A stretch of 64,000 nucleotides of DNA from Macrotis lagotis. Its lineage: Eukaryota > Chordata > Mammalia > Peramelemorphia > Peramelidae. Positions 1 through 10,200 of the stretch are shown here, piece after piece (the stretch's first letter is position 1; each line of letters starts with the position of its first letter). A program made the position numbers and the translations under genes. Below the pieces are notes generated by a model that had not been told where the DNA came from, made no database searches, and saw only the letters and a list, made by a program, of their open reading frames with translations. The stretch covers positions 145,505,982 through 145,569,981 of the forward strand of contig NC_133658.1 of NCBI RefSeq assembly GCF_037893015.1, given 5' to 3'.

Positions 1-110
1 GTTCCTCTCATTAAGGAGCTCACAGTCATGCAAACAAAGTACAAACAAGATACAGGATCAATTGCAGATTATAATAATAATAATAATAATAGTAATAATA
101 ATAGTAAAAA
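1..110 (+). repeat. Fragment of the ancient repeat (GGAGCTCACAGTCATGCAAAC)
   Basis: AAGGAGCTCACAGTC with ACAAGATACAGGATCAATTG matches the stretch at 11720..11820 closely, and 7395-7440 more distantly. These are the commonest fragment of that repeat in the window. Confidence 0.4.
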
Positions 111-184
111 TAACTAGAATTTATGTAGCATTTTAAAAGGGTTACAAAGCACTTAAAATATTATCTCATTTTATACTCATAAGA

Positions 185-335
185 ATCTACAGCGACAGAT
201 GATATCATCATCCCCATTTGACCAGACAAGGAAATTGAGGCAGACAAAGGTTAAGTAACTTGCCCAGTTAAGTTAGTCTGAAATTACATTTGAACTCAGG
301 ACTGAATCTAAACTCAGAGCTATTCATTGAATACC
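185..335 (-). repeat. MIR-like SINE fragment
   Basis: GAAATTGAGGCAGACAAAGGTTAAGTAACTTGCC...TTTGAACTCAGGACTGA is the reverse MIR/CORE order. Confidence 0.5.
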
Positions 336-769
336 TAGAAGGAAGGTTCTAAAATTAAAGAAGATGGAGAAAAGTGATCTCTCTCACCATCCACCTTACC
401 TTCCCCCCCTAATCTCTGCAACTAATCTTATGGCTTTCTGAATTCAATGGTGATTCTGAATTCATGATAGCCTACACATGTCAATTCCTGGAGTTTCTCT
501 CCAAAACATCCAGTGCTTTCTAGGAATTTCTGTTTTAGCTTACAAAAATATCAATTAATATAATTGAGATATTGATCTTATGTGTCAAAATCTGTTACTG
601 ATGAAGGATTTGTATTTTTCTTCTTGAAAAAATATTTTCAATTTTTCAATTAACAAGTATTAAAAAACATTGAAAAGAAAGATTTATGGACTTTGAACAA
701 AGACAGAAAACTATTACCATCAAATTGGGGGGGAAGCATTATATTATTATGTAATTTTACTCTCTCATA

Positions 770-955
770 CTTTATTTTTCTTCTTTAAGGATATGATTTC
801 TCTGTCATCACATTCAACTGAGATCAATGTATAACATGGAACCAATGTAAACACTAACAGAATGCCTTCTGTGGGGGATGGGGGTGGGAAGCAAGAATGG
901 GTGAAAAATTGTAAAACTCAAAATAAATATATAAATCTTTCTTTAAAAAACTTAA
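770..955 (+). mobile_element. LINE-1 3' end
   Basis: CTTTAAGGATATGATTTCTCTGTC...GTATAACATGGAACCAATGTAAA...GGGTGAAAAATTGTAAAACTC and AAATAAATATATAAATC match the 3' end of the L1 at 49,100-49,270. Poly(A)-like tail included. Confidence 0.75.
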
Positions 956-1129
956 AATGTATAAAAGGGATAAAGAATGGAAAATTTTTTTTAAAAAACT
1001 GAGCAAATTAAAAGAAAAAGAAATGTATAGCTTAATGTATAGCTGCATAGTTCAGCAAAACATATTTCTACATTTGTCACTATCCAAAAATATATTATTG
1101 CTTTCTGCATTTTAAGTTTTTTACCTCTC

Positions 1130-1620
1130 CAATAGGAGCCAAGTGTTTCAACTCCCTTCTTTTGGACTCATGACTTACCACTAGGTCTTCTAGAATTGTT
1201 TTTCTCTATGATGTTATTATTGTATAAATTGTTCTCCTAGTTCTGCTCACCTTGCTTTATATCAATTCATAAAAGTCCCCTCAGTTTCCTTTGAAATTGT
1301 CCATTTCATCATTTCTGATGGCAAAACAGTTTTCTATTGTATTCATATGTCACAATATGGTTTAGTCATTCCCTAATAGGATATTAGTTTCCATTTTGGG
1401 CAACCTATGAATATTTTTGTCCTTAAAGATCCTTTCATTCTTTCCTTGATTCCTTTCATTTCTCTAAAGGATAAACCTGGTAGATATATAACTAGGTCAA
1501 AGAGTATGCATAATTAGGTAACTTTCTGGGAGTGGTTCCAAATTCCAGAATTGTTAGACTCATTCACGTCTCCACCAACAATGTACTAATGCACATATTT
1601 GTAGAACAAGGAAATTTTTC
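1130..1620 (-). mobile_element. Decayed LINE-1 ORF2/3' fragment
   Basis: The plus strand reads TTTAGTCATTCCCTAATAGG, AACTAGGTCAAAGAGTATGC and CTCCACCAACAATGTACTAATGCAC. These are reverse-complement landmarks of an L1 3' region; the copies at 26.45 kb and 55.8 kb share them. Confidence 0.65.
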
Positions 1621-3154
1621 CAAACATCTTCATAAGACTATCCAACACAAATTAATAAATACGTTGACACTCAATGGGACCTTGAAGGCAAAAAAAAAGC
1701 ACAGGGAAGAACAACTCATGCTGCCGCAATGGAAACTGTGTTTCAAAATCGTGAAAAGAAATAGAACAAAGGTTTGTAGACTATTCAGAAACCTGTGCAT
1801 CACCCTTTCAAGAAATGAAACAGAAAGTAGTAGATGTGAAAACAGCTAGTTTCTGATGTAGAAGGCATTTCAAAATCAGATATCTGTATCATTCAGATTA
1901 TGATGTGAAAATATCACTTTTAAAAGCCTTAAGAAGAGGAATTTTTGACAAAAAGCCTATGGATAACTTCTCAGAATAATTCTCCTTGCCTTCATTTACA
2001 TTTGGAGACATTACAAAAATTTCAGTTAGTAAAAATAAAGATATATTTTTTTCCCTGTCAAAGTTTGTGGACCACTGACATGTGTAGATGAATTTTTGTA
2101 GGATCAATGGGCTCCAGGTTAAGAACTGCTTAAGAAAAATCATTCTGGCACCAGAGTAAAGAATAGACCAGAGTAGGAAGAAACAGAAAGCAGGGAGATT
2201 TATTAAAGGGCTTTTGCCTGCAGTAATCCAGGCAAAAGAGAGGTGATAGAACTTGAACTAGATTTATGCTTGTCATTCCTTAATTCATAGAATTCTGCCT
2301 TCTTAAAGGAAACAATGGGCTTTGTATACACTATTTTGTATACTATTTGATAAGATCTAATCAAGTTTATAATTTGAGAGTTCAGAGTATTATTAATAGG
2401 AATGATGAATATCAAAATGCAACTGTATCTGAACCAAGACCAGTCAGTTGTTCCAGCTAATTTACTCTGAACTTGAGCCTTAACTTTGAGAAGCATAAAA
2501 TCTAGTTGATCATAGAAGATTTTGCTCCAGACATTATTTTGATGCCATTATGTTTTTGTTCCTGACCTTGGATACCACTCACTCCCAAGCTTTCACTGCC
2601 ATCTACATGCTGGATATTGTAATTTCATGAATACACTTTAAGTTTCTCTAGAAAGGGTGATGTCAAAATATGGCTCAGTAGGGGAATTTTTTTCCCCACC
2701 AAATAACTATTCCCCCAAAAAAATCTCACTTGTGAATCCAATCCTTATCCAAAGTATAGGGAGACTTTAATAGATTACATTTCAAGGAACAAAAAGCAAA
2801 ATGGCAATTGTAATAGTATTACAAAGACAAGCAGCCCTGATCTAATAATAGGTAGAGTCAGGGAGGATTTTGAGTCAGGGAAATCTGAGTTGAAGTCCTT
2901 CTCTGACACACAAACTGCTAATCCCAGGCAAATAATACATAACTTGATGAAGTGTTGTTCTGCCTGGATAAAATGAATATCACTATAAACAACCCCTTTG
3001 AATTATCAAATCTGATCCCTTTTCCTTCTTCCTTCCCCTGTCCCTTGCTGGTTCTCAATTAGTTCAACCACTTGAGCCATATCAATATATCAATAAATCT
3101 TAATTAACCATCTACCATGTGGAAGGCCTATACTAAGCTTTAGAAATTAAAAAG

Positions 3155-3155
3155 A

Positions 3156-3200
<45 letters not shown>

Positions 3201-3205
3201 AAAAT
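3155..3205. repeat. (CA)n microsatellite
   Basis: About 20 CA units, then an interrupted tail. Confidence 0.95.
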
Positions 3206-3524
3206 AGTCCCTGCCCTCAGGGACAGTTGAATGAGGAGACTACAAACAAGCCATATATAGGATAATTTGGGAATAATTTAAAGATGGAAGGCACCAGAAT
3301 TGAGAGGGGGATGGGAAAAGCTTCCTGAAGAAGATGAGATTTTAGTTGGGACTTAAGGAAGCTAGGGAGATCAGTAGTTGAAGAAGAGGAAGGAGAGCCT
3401 TCCAAGCATAAGGACCTTCTTGTTAAGAAAATTCTCAGCCAAGAGATAGTGTCTTATTCTTGGAACAACGACAAGGCCAATGTCGTTAATTTGACAAGTA
3501 AAAGAATAAAGAGTAAGGAGACAG

Positions 3525-4055
3525 GTGTAAACCCTAAAAACTGTAAAAATATAGGGTTAAAATAAAATGTCAGAAAATTTAGACATGAAATTTTCTCTGG
3601 AATTTACCATTAACCTAAAAGTGGAAGCCATTCTGGTATTGACCACCCCAAACTCAGGGAGATTAGAAAATTTATACAGCAGCAAGAGGAAGGGAACAGA
3701 ATATAATGTAAGGAGACTAGACAAAACCTTAATCTTTCCTGGAGACTATTCTATTATATGGCATGAAAGAGAATCATCCTTCTATAATACTATCCTGCCT
3801 GAGGGAGTTAACATGGTTTTTTTTTAAAATAGTTTTTATATTTTTTAGTACCAGGAGGGCAAGATTCTTTCCAAGTCTAAAAGGAGGACACAATTCTTCC
3901 CTGGATTAAGGAGGGCAGAACAAGTCTTCCTTTCAAAGTCTAAAGGAGGACACATTCCAGTCCTCACAATAGCTAAGAAAATCAACCTTAAACCCACAAA
4001 TATACTTGTAAAAACTTATAGTAATTATTATTATTGTTATTATACTTTGACACTA
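3525..4055 (-). mobile_element. LTR-like repeat, copy 1
   Basis: Read on the minus strand it begins TGTCAAAGTATAATAA and ends GGGTTTACA, that is TG...CA. It matches the copy at 9571..10200 along most of its length, including AAGGATGATT and the GGGAAGTTTAAGATTTTG-like block. An internal segment with AGTCTAAAGGAGGACAC is present twice. I infer a solo LTR because of the TG...CA ends and the TATA and AATAAA order in copy 2. No target duplication is visible. Confidence 0.55.
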
Positions 4056-4186
4056 GAAAGGTAAGAGCAGACTAGGTTGTGAAGAGCTTTGAATGACAAA
4101 GTATTCAAAACAACAAAAATGGAATATTTTATATTTGCTCCTAGAGCCAACAGGAAGCCACTAGAGTTTATTACAAGGGAAGGTCT

Positions 4187-4198
4187 GTGTGTTTGTGT

Positions 4199-4240
<42 letters not shown>
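4187..4240. repeat. (TG)n microsatellite
   Basis: TG repeat broken once by TATG near 4203, inside the ancient repeat. Confidence 0.95.
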
Positions 4241-4242
<2 letters not shown>

Positions 4243-4606
4243 CATGATCAGACTTGTGTTTTAAGAAAAGCACTTTAGTGGATGAATGGAGAATGGCTCA
4301 AAGTGGGAAGAGACTTGAGACAGGCAGAACCATCAATAGGCTATTGCAATAATTTAAGCATGAGGTGATAAAGCTCTGCATCAGATTGGGGTCAGATTGA
4401 GGAAAGAAGATGTTTTAAAGGTAAAATCATCAGGCTTTGGCAATAGCTTGGATATAAGGGTTGGAGGTGGGGAGGTGAGGGGTGAGAGACAGTGAAAAAT
4501 CCAGGGCTAGGAGGATTGGAAGAATGGTGTTCTCCATAATTATAGAGAAATTTGGGGTGGGAAGGATTTAGAAGGAGAGACCTATTGAATTGGACCTGTT
4601 GAATTT

Positions 4607-4860
4607 AGACCTTTAGACTTTGAAAGGAAGACTTGTTCTGCCCTCCTTAATCCAGGAAAGAATTGTGTTCTCCTTTAGACTTGAAATGGAGCCCTGCCTT
4701 CCTGATACTAAAAAAATATAAAAAGTATTAAAGAAAAAAATTACCCTCAAGTAAGATAGTATTGTAGAAGGATGATTCTCTCTGTAGAAGGATGATATCA
4801 AATAATAGAATAATCTCCAGGGAAGTTTAAAATTTTGTCTATTCTTGTTACAAGAGAATC
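4607..4860 (+). mobile_element. LTR-like repeat, partial copy
   Basis: This stretch matches the inside of the family at 3525..4055 and 9571..10200, including TTGTAGAAGGATGATT and CAGGGAAGTTTAA, in the plus direction. It lacks both ends. It interrupts the ancient repeat that continues on both sides. Confidence 0.5.
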
Positions 4861-6239
4861 ATTAGCATAGAGAATCCATGGGAGCTGATAAGATCAACAA
4901 GTAAAGCAATATAGAGGGAGAAGAGAAGAGGATAGAACTCTGAGGGGTGCCTGTGGTTAGAAAGTATGAACTGGCATGATCTGAATGAAGAGCTAGAACA
5001 AGAGATGAGAAGGAGTAGTCAGAGAGGTAAGAGGAGAACCAGAAGAGACTATCAGTGTTAAAGGCTGCAGAGAGGTAAGGAAAATAATGATTGAGAAAAG
5101 ACCATTGAATTTGGCAATTAAGAGATCACTGATAACTTTAGAGAGAACAATTTCAGTGGAATGATGAGGTTGAGAAGCTGGTTTTTAAGGGGTTAAGAAG
5201 ACAGTGGGAGGGTAGAAAGTGAAGGCACCTAAAGTAGATGGCCCTTTCAGAAAGTTTTGCCAAAAAAGGTAGAAGAGATCTACTAAATTGGAGTAGAAGC
5301 CAATAGAGAGGGAGACACTGAAATTGAGAGTGGGAATGATATGAGGGGCAATCTGTTAGAGGAGACAAGATGTAATGGGATTGCATGTGCTATTAGAGGG
5401 GTTAGCTTTGGAGTAAGACATGTGAGACAGAAGTGAAGGAAGAATAGTAGGAAAGCATATGATGATGAGGAAGAGGGAGATAAGAAAGATCCTGTAAAAT
5501 ATGAGGCAAGGTTCTTTGCTGAGAGAATATGGGGACGTTAAAGAAGCTTGGGAGGTTTGAAGGATGAAAAGGCTTGGAAGAGCTGCAGTGGAAAGGAGAT
5601 GATAAGGGAGGTATAGAAGGATTACCTAGCAGCAATGAGGACCCAGTTGAATTTATGTAAAATAGATCTGTAGTAGATACAATCAGAATCATTGTATGAT
5701 TTTTCTCCTCTTTGGTAAGTGAATTTCTGTTTGCTACCTTTTACTTAAGTTGAGCAAATCTTGAGTCTGCAAAAATCAAACTGAGGTATCAAACTTTAGA
5801 AATGGTTAGTTTTTGCAAATTCCAGCTACTCAGATGTTGTATTTGAGACAGATCTTCCCCATCTGCTATTTTTAATTTGATATATAAATCATTACCTTCC
5901 CCTTCTACTTTCTGTAAAATTCCCTTGTGCCTAACCCACCACTGTAACTGAAACCTATGTAACCAAATTCCAAAGTTCATTGGTATAGGACTCAGCCCCT
6001 GCTTCTCCATGAAGGATGGGACAGAGTTGTTGAGAATAGGAAAGTGGAGAGTGCCCGGTTCCTCCAGTCTCTTAGGTATCTTTGGTCACTTTTAGCTTCT
6101 GTTGTCGAAAGAAAGATGACAATGCCAACCACACTTACAGTCACTGAAGGAAAAATAAGCCTTGGGAAGAAGCCAATGTGAGAGACAGTCTCCATTATGT
6201 CCCTACTCCCAGTTTGCTACACTAGAATCTCTTTGGGTG

Positions 6240-6425
6240 AGATTCTCTCTTTCTCTCTCTATTTCTGTCTCTCTCTCTATCTCCCTCTCTCTCTCTCTCT
6301 CTCTCTCTATGTCTTTGCTTCCCTCTATTTGTCTCTCTGTCTCTCTATGTCTCTGTCTCTATGTATCTCTCTCTTTCTGTTCCCCTCTCCTTGTGTCTCC
6401 CTCTCTGTCTCTATATCTTTCTCTT
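6240..6425. repeat. TCTC-rich low-complexity tract
   Basis: About 185 bases of CT/TCTC/TGTCTC. Ser/Leu-rich frames here are artefacts. Confidence 0.95.
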
Positions 6426-6619
6426 GGTTGAGGTGAGTTGCCCTAATAATAAGAGGGCTCTTTCATGCAATACTGTCTGGTATATATTCTCATACATATA
6501 TTTTCACTGATTTACGTTTTGCTATTGACTTGGGTAAATGAGTTCAGTATTTGGTGAGAAAGGTCGGTGTTCTAAAGGAATTTATGCTTTATTGAATTTC
6601 CTTTAATCAATCAAAACTA

Positions 6620-7353
6620 ACATATTTTCCCATGTATAAGAGGCACCCTTTTCCCAAAAATTTAGGTACTAAAAACTGGGAGTGTCTCAGACAACGGTTA
6701 TAGTTTTTTTACTTGCATTTCCCACTTTTTCCACTCTTGTGTCCTTATGCTCATTGTTTCCCATTTGTTACCTCTATATTAGGTTACATTTTGCCATGTT
6801 CTGCCCAGAAATGACTCAGAAAAGATTTTCATCCAGTGCTGAATTCAAGTTCAAAGTGATCCAGTTTGCAAAGGTGAATGGAAATCGTGCTGCTGAAGGT
6901 CAGTTTGGTCCTCCTCCAACTGAGAAAACAATCCAAGACTGGCTAGGGGAAGAAGAAACCCTACTGAAAAAGCCCCTGCAAAAGAAGGCCATGAGACACA
7001 AGTCAGCAAAATGGCCAGAGAGGGAACTGAAGAGATGGATTGAAGAGTGGAGGGTCACTGGAATTCCTGTGTCCACCACGAAGGTTCAACAGGAGGCAAG
7101 AAGAATTACTGATGAAAAAGAAGTGATTGATTTCAAAGAAGGACACAACCTGTGCTTCAGGTTCATGAAACAGAATAGACTAAGCATGCATCCATACACC
7201 AGACTTGCCCAAAAGATGCCTGAAAGCTAGGAGCAGGAGGTCCTTGAATTTCATGATGAATAAAACTTGAGTTCAATAACTTTATGTAATACATTTTTTT
7301 TTAAATTTTGAGCCGGAAAATTAAGGTGTGTCTTATACATTGGGGTAATATAT
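6620..7353 (+). mobile_element. Internally deleted pogo/Tigger-like DNA transposon with inverted termini
   Basis: The left end (6621..6650) contains CCCATGTATAAGAGGCACC and the right end (7322..7352) contains GGTGTGTCTTATACATTGGGG. These are imperfect inverted repeats of about 28 bases. Between them is one reading frame for the DNA-binding part of a pogo-family transposase; the DDE catalytic domain is absent. At about 730 bp this is a MITE-like deletion derivative that would have moved only with enzyme supplied in trans. A TA target duplication is likely, but the edges are too decayed to prove it. Confidence 0.8.
6811..7230 (+). pseudogene. Transposase N-terminus: Brinker-type HTH plus CENP-B-type HTH, no catalytic domain
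   Basis: The likely start is MTQKRFSSSAEFKFKVIQFA; upstream methionines in the same frame fall in terminal-repeat sequence. Residues 1-50 match the Brinker DNA-binding helix-turn-helix found in POGK and related elements (FKFKVIQFAKVNGNRAAEGQFG). The next 90 residues fit a CENP-B/Tc5-type HTH (KWPERELKRWIEEWR...GIPVSTTKVQQEARRI...FCFRFMKQNRLSM-like). The stop follows PES, and the next bases still resemble transposase (EVLEFHDE), so the stop is probably a mutation or the edge of decay. About 139 codons are open. Confidence 0.7.
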
Positions 7354-7654
7354 TTATTAAGCACTTACCAGCTACCAGGTATTTTAAGAGTAAAAATGAT
7401 CCCTCCCCTCTAAGGAGCTCATAATTAAATGGGGGTTTGGGAGAGGATAACATGTACCAAAAAGATATATACATAGTAGTAAGAATAATATCTCAGATTT
7501 GCTGGAGTGCTAGGAGAGTAAAGGATTGGCCCAGAATCACATAGCCAGTTTGGATGTTAAAGGCAAGGTTTAATCTTGACTCCAAGCCCAGGCTCTATTC
7601 ATTCCACCAGGAAGAAAAGAGACACGTTCATAGGATGCTGTTGAAAGAACTTCT

Positions 7655-7800
7655 CTGGGGCCATCCAATCCAACCTGCTCATTTTATATTTTGGGAAACT
7701 GAGGTATAGATGAATTAAGTGACTTGCCCGAGATCATACAGGTAGCAAATATCAGAGCAGGGATTCAAAACCAGGTTCTAGGGTGATGTCATGACAAGCA
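7655..7800 (-). repeat. MIR-like SINE fragment
   Basis: GGGAAACTGAGGTATAGATG...AAGTGACTTGCCCGAGATCATACAGG...GGATTCAAAACCAGG fits the reverse MIR order. Confidence 0.55.
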
Positions 7801-7928
7801 CATGAATAGGATTTGAGGGACAGGGCGCTATGCTAAGTCACCAGCCTCACTTTCTCCTCCAGAGTCATCAGTCCAGTGGCCAAATAGGGATCAGAATAAC
7901 TATAGAGATAGCTCTGGATTCAAGACAA

Positions 7929-8054
7929 GCAAGGTTAAGTGACTAGTCCAAAGTTACACAGCCAATAAGTGTAGAGTATTTGAGACTGAATTTGAACTCA
8001 GATCCTCCTGACTCCAGGGCTGGTGCTCTATCCACTACACCACCTAGATGCCCA
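7929..8054 (-). repeat. SINE (tRNA-derived, marsupial)
   Basis: Reverse-complement match to the family: AGGTTAAGTGACTAGTCCAA through TATCCACTACACCACCTAGATG. Confidence 0.8.
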
Positions 8055-8055
8055 A

Positions 8056-8322
8056 AGTAGGTAGGTGGCTCAGTGGGTGAAGCACAGAGCCTGGAGTGAG
8101 GAATAATGGGGTTCAAATCTGGTCTCAGATACTCACTAGTTGTGATCTTGGACAAGTCATTTGACCTCTATGTGCCTAAGTTTCTCCAGCTGTAAAAATG
8201 GGGATAACACTATCTCCCTTCCATAGCTGTTGTGAGAACCAAATGAGATAATATTTGTAAAGTACTCAATACAGTGTTAACACATTGTTGGCACTTAAGG
8301 CTTATTCCCTACCTTTTTTTTT
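8056..8322 (+). repeat. CORE-type SINE (MAR1/MIR-like), longer tail
   Basis: The head matches the tRNA part (TAGGTGGCTCAGTGGGTGAAGC). The tail differs from the common family and reads CTCCAGCTGTAAAAATGGGG, then CAAATGAGATAATATTTGTAAAG, then TTGGCACTTAAGGC. That is the CORE/MIR tail. Confidence 0.75.
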
Positions 8323-8976
8323 CTGTTAGTTATGAGAATAAACCCCAAAATCTGAAATAGGTTTAGAAAAAAATTTATTAGGTTGTTTGGTAAAGGAGAG
8401 TGAACTGGAAGAAGGTGTGATTCCTCTCTTGTAGGCTCTGCAAGTTTATATTTCATAAATTTTAGAAAAGAAAACAAAACTAGAACCAGTCTTACATAGT
8501 TAAGCAATTTTATCAAGTGAGCACCTTGAAAACAAGACAGAATGAGATGTATATCAGCATATATAAGCATTTAACAAAATTTGGGTAAAGCTAAAAGCAC
8601 AAGCAGAACCCAAAACTTAAGCTTGGATGTATCTGAAATAGATGAGAAACCACAGATGTTTTGAATGAATCCAGGACCTAAGGAACCCAAAATTCCCTGT
8701 ATCCAACTCTGGCATTCCTGAAGAATTCCTGAGGACAGGACAACATTCTGTGTTCAAAATATATCTAGTCACCTTAAGTTAAATTTTAAAAGTCTAAAAA
8801 TAAGTTTTCTGAACAACATAATAAAGCATTTTCCACACTTCCTTCCAAGACTCCCAAATTTATCTATCATTCCCAAGTACTCCTGTTCCTTCTACTAGAT
8901 GAACTGCATTGCATTCTGGATATCTTGTGCTATATGGAGTCAAAATCAGGACCAGCTTTAAAAAAAACAAAAAGTT

Positions 8977-9124
8977 GGGGCGGCTAGGTGGCTCAGTGAA
9001 TAGAGCACTGGCCCTGGAGTCAGGAGTCCCTGAGTTCAAATCTAACCTCAGACACTTATTACCTAGCCTGTGGCCTTGGGCAAATCACTGAACCCCATTT
9101 GCCTTGCCAAAAAAACCCCAAAAC
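8977..9124 (+). repeat. SINE, common family
   Basis: GGGGCGGCTAGGTGGCTCAG to CCCCATTTGCCTTGCC plus A-rich tail. Confidence 0.9.
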
Positions 9125-9570
9125 AGAAAGGTGTCTATCTTCTAGTGTTTGAACATAGTCTTAAGCAAACCAAAATAATTATCCATTTTCACTGCCCTCC
9201 CTAGTACAATACCCTTCTTGAATCAAGCTCTTCCTATAACTGGAGCTAAACTGAAGCCTGGACATAACATTCTGTATAGCTTCTCCGTTAACACCTCCCA
9301 GTAACAGCCCTAGATCATGGTCTCCCCAATCCAACCTCCTTCCAGGGTTCTCCATTGGTGGTGGAGAGGGGCAGACTGTGTCATCTTCCTAACTAGAATG
9401 TAAGCTTTTTGAAGGCACACACAGCCTTTTTGCTAGTTTTCCTGTCTCCAGTATTTGCCATCTGGTTCTGAATAAGCACTTAATAGTCATCTTCTAGTAA
9501 AATAATTTAGACTAAACAGTAGGAAAGGGAGTCAAGAGGTGCTTGGGCAGAGGAATAGCATGATGATGTC

Positions 9571-10200
9571 AAAGTATAATAACAATAATAATAATACTTG
9601 CTATAAGTTTTTACATTTATATTCCTGGTCAAATTGATTTTCTTAGCTATTGTGAGGAATGGAATGTGTCCTCCTTTAGACTTGGAAAGTCTAAGACTAG
9701 TCTTGCCCTACTGGTACTTAAACTCATTAAAAAAAATGTTCCTTCCCTCAAGCAAGAAAGCTTTGTAGAAGGATGATTTTCTTAGATATCAGATAATAGA
9801 ATGGTTTTCAGGGAAGTTTAAGATTTTGCATACTCTTGTTATGTGTTTTCTGTTCCCCTCCCCTTGCTGCTCTATAAATTTTCTGATATCCCTTAGTTTG
9901 GGGTGGTCATTACCAGAATGATCTCATCTATTGATTAATGGTAAATCCCAGAGAATAAAACTTCATGTCTAACCTATAATTTTTTTTAGGTTTTTGCAAG
10001 GCAAATGGGGTTAAGTGGCTTGCCCAAGGACACACAGCTAGGTAATTATTAAGTGTCTGATGCCGGATTTGAACTCAGGTACTCCTGACTCCAGGGCCGC
10101 TGCTCTATCCATTGTGCCACCTAGCCACCCCTTAACCTATATTTTCTGTCATTTTATTTTAACCCTGTATTTTTAAGGTTTACAGTTTTAGGGTTAATAG
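9571..10200 (+). mobile_element. LTR-like repeat, copy 2, split by a SINE
   Basis: It starts TGTCAAAGTATAATAACAA and carries CTATAAATTT near 9870 and AATAAAAC near 9955, a TATA-then-poly(A)-signal order typical of an LTR. It ends near TTTACAGTTTTAGGG. A SINE at 9980..10131 with its own duplication (TAACCTATA) sits inside it, so this copy is older than that SINE. Confidence 0.6.
9980..10131 (-). repeat. SINE, common family, inside the LTR-like copy
   Basis: Starts with poly(T), then GGTTTTTGCAAGGCAAATGG; ends GCCACCTAGCCACCCC. TAACCTATA flanks it on both sides. Confidence 0.92.

Larger units (their letters stand above)
3215..5710 (+). repeat. Ancient mammalian interspersed repeat, several fragments
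   Basis: Purine-rich, gene-free sequence with motifs such as GGGACTTAAGGAAGCTAGGGAG, AACATGATCAGACTTGTG, AAAGGCTGCAGAGAGGTAAG and CATTGAATTTGGCAA appears in that order. I know these as parts of an old repeat seen across mammals. The segment is interrupted by the LTR-like copies and a TG microsatellite. Its class is not assigned. The parallel stretch at 61600..62240 shares the 5' part. Confidence 0.55.

Noticed and set aside
6162..6436. Ser/Leu/Cys-rich frames
   Set aside because: They translate a TCTC low-complexity tract.
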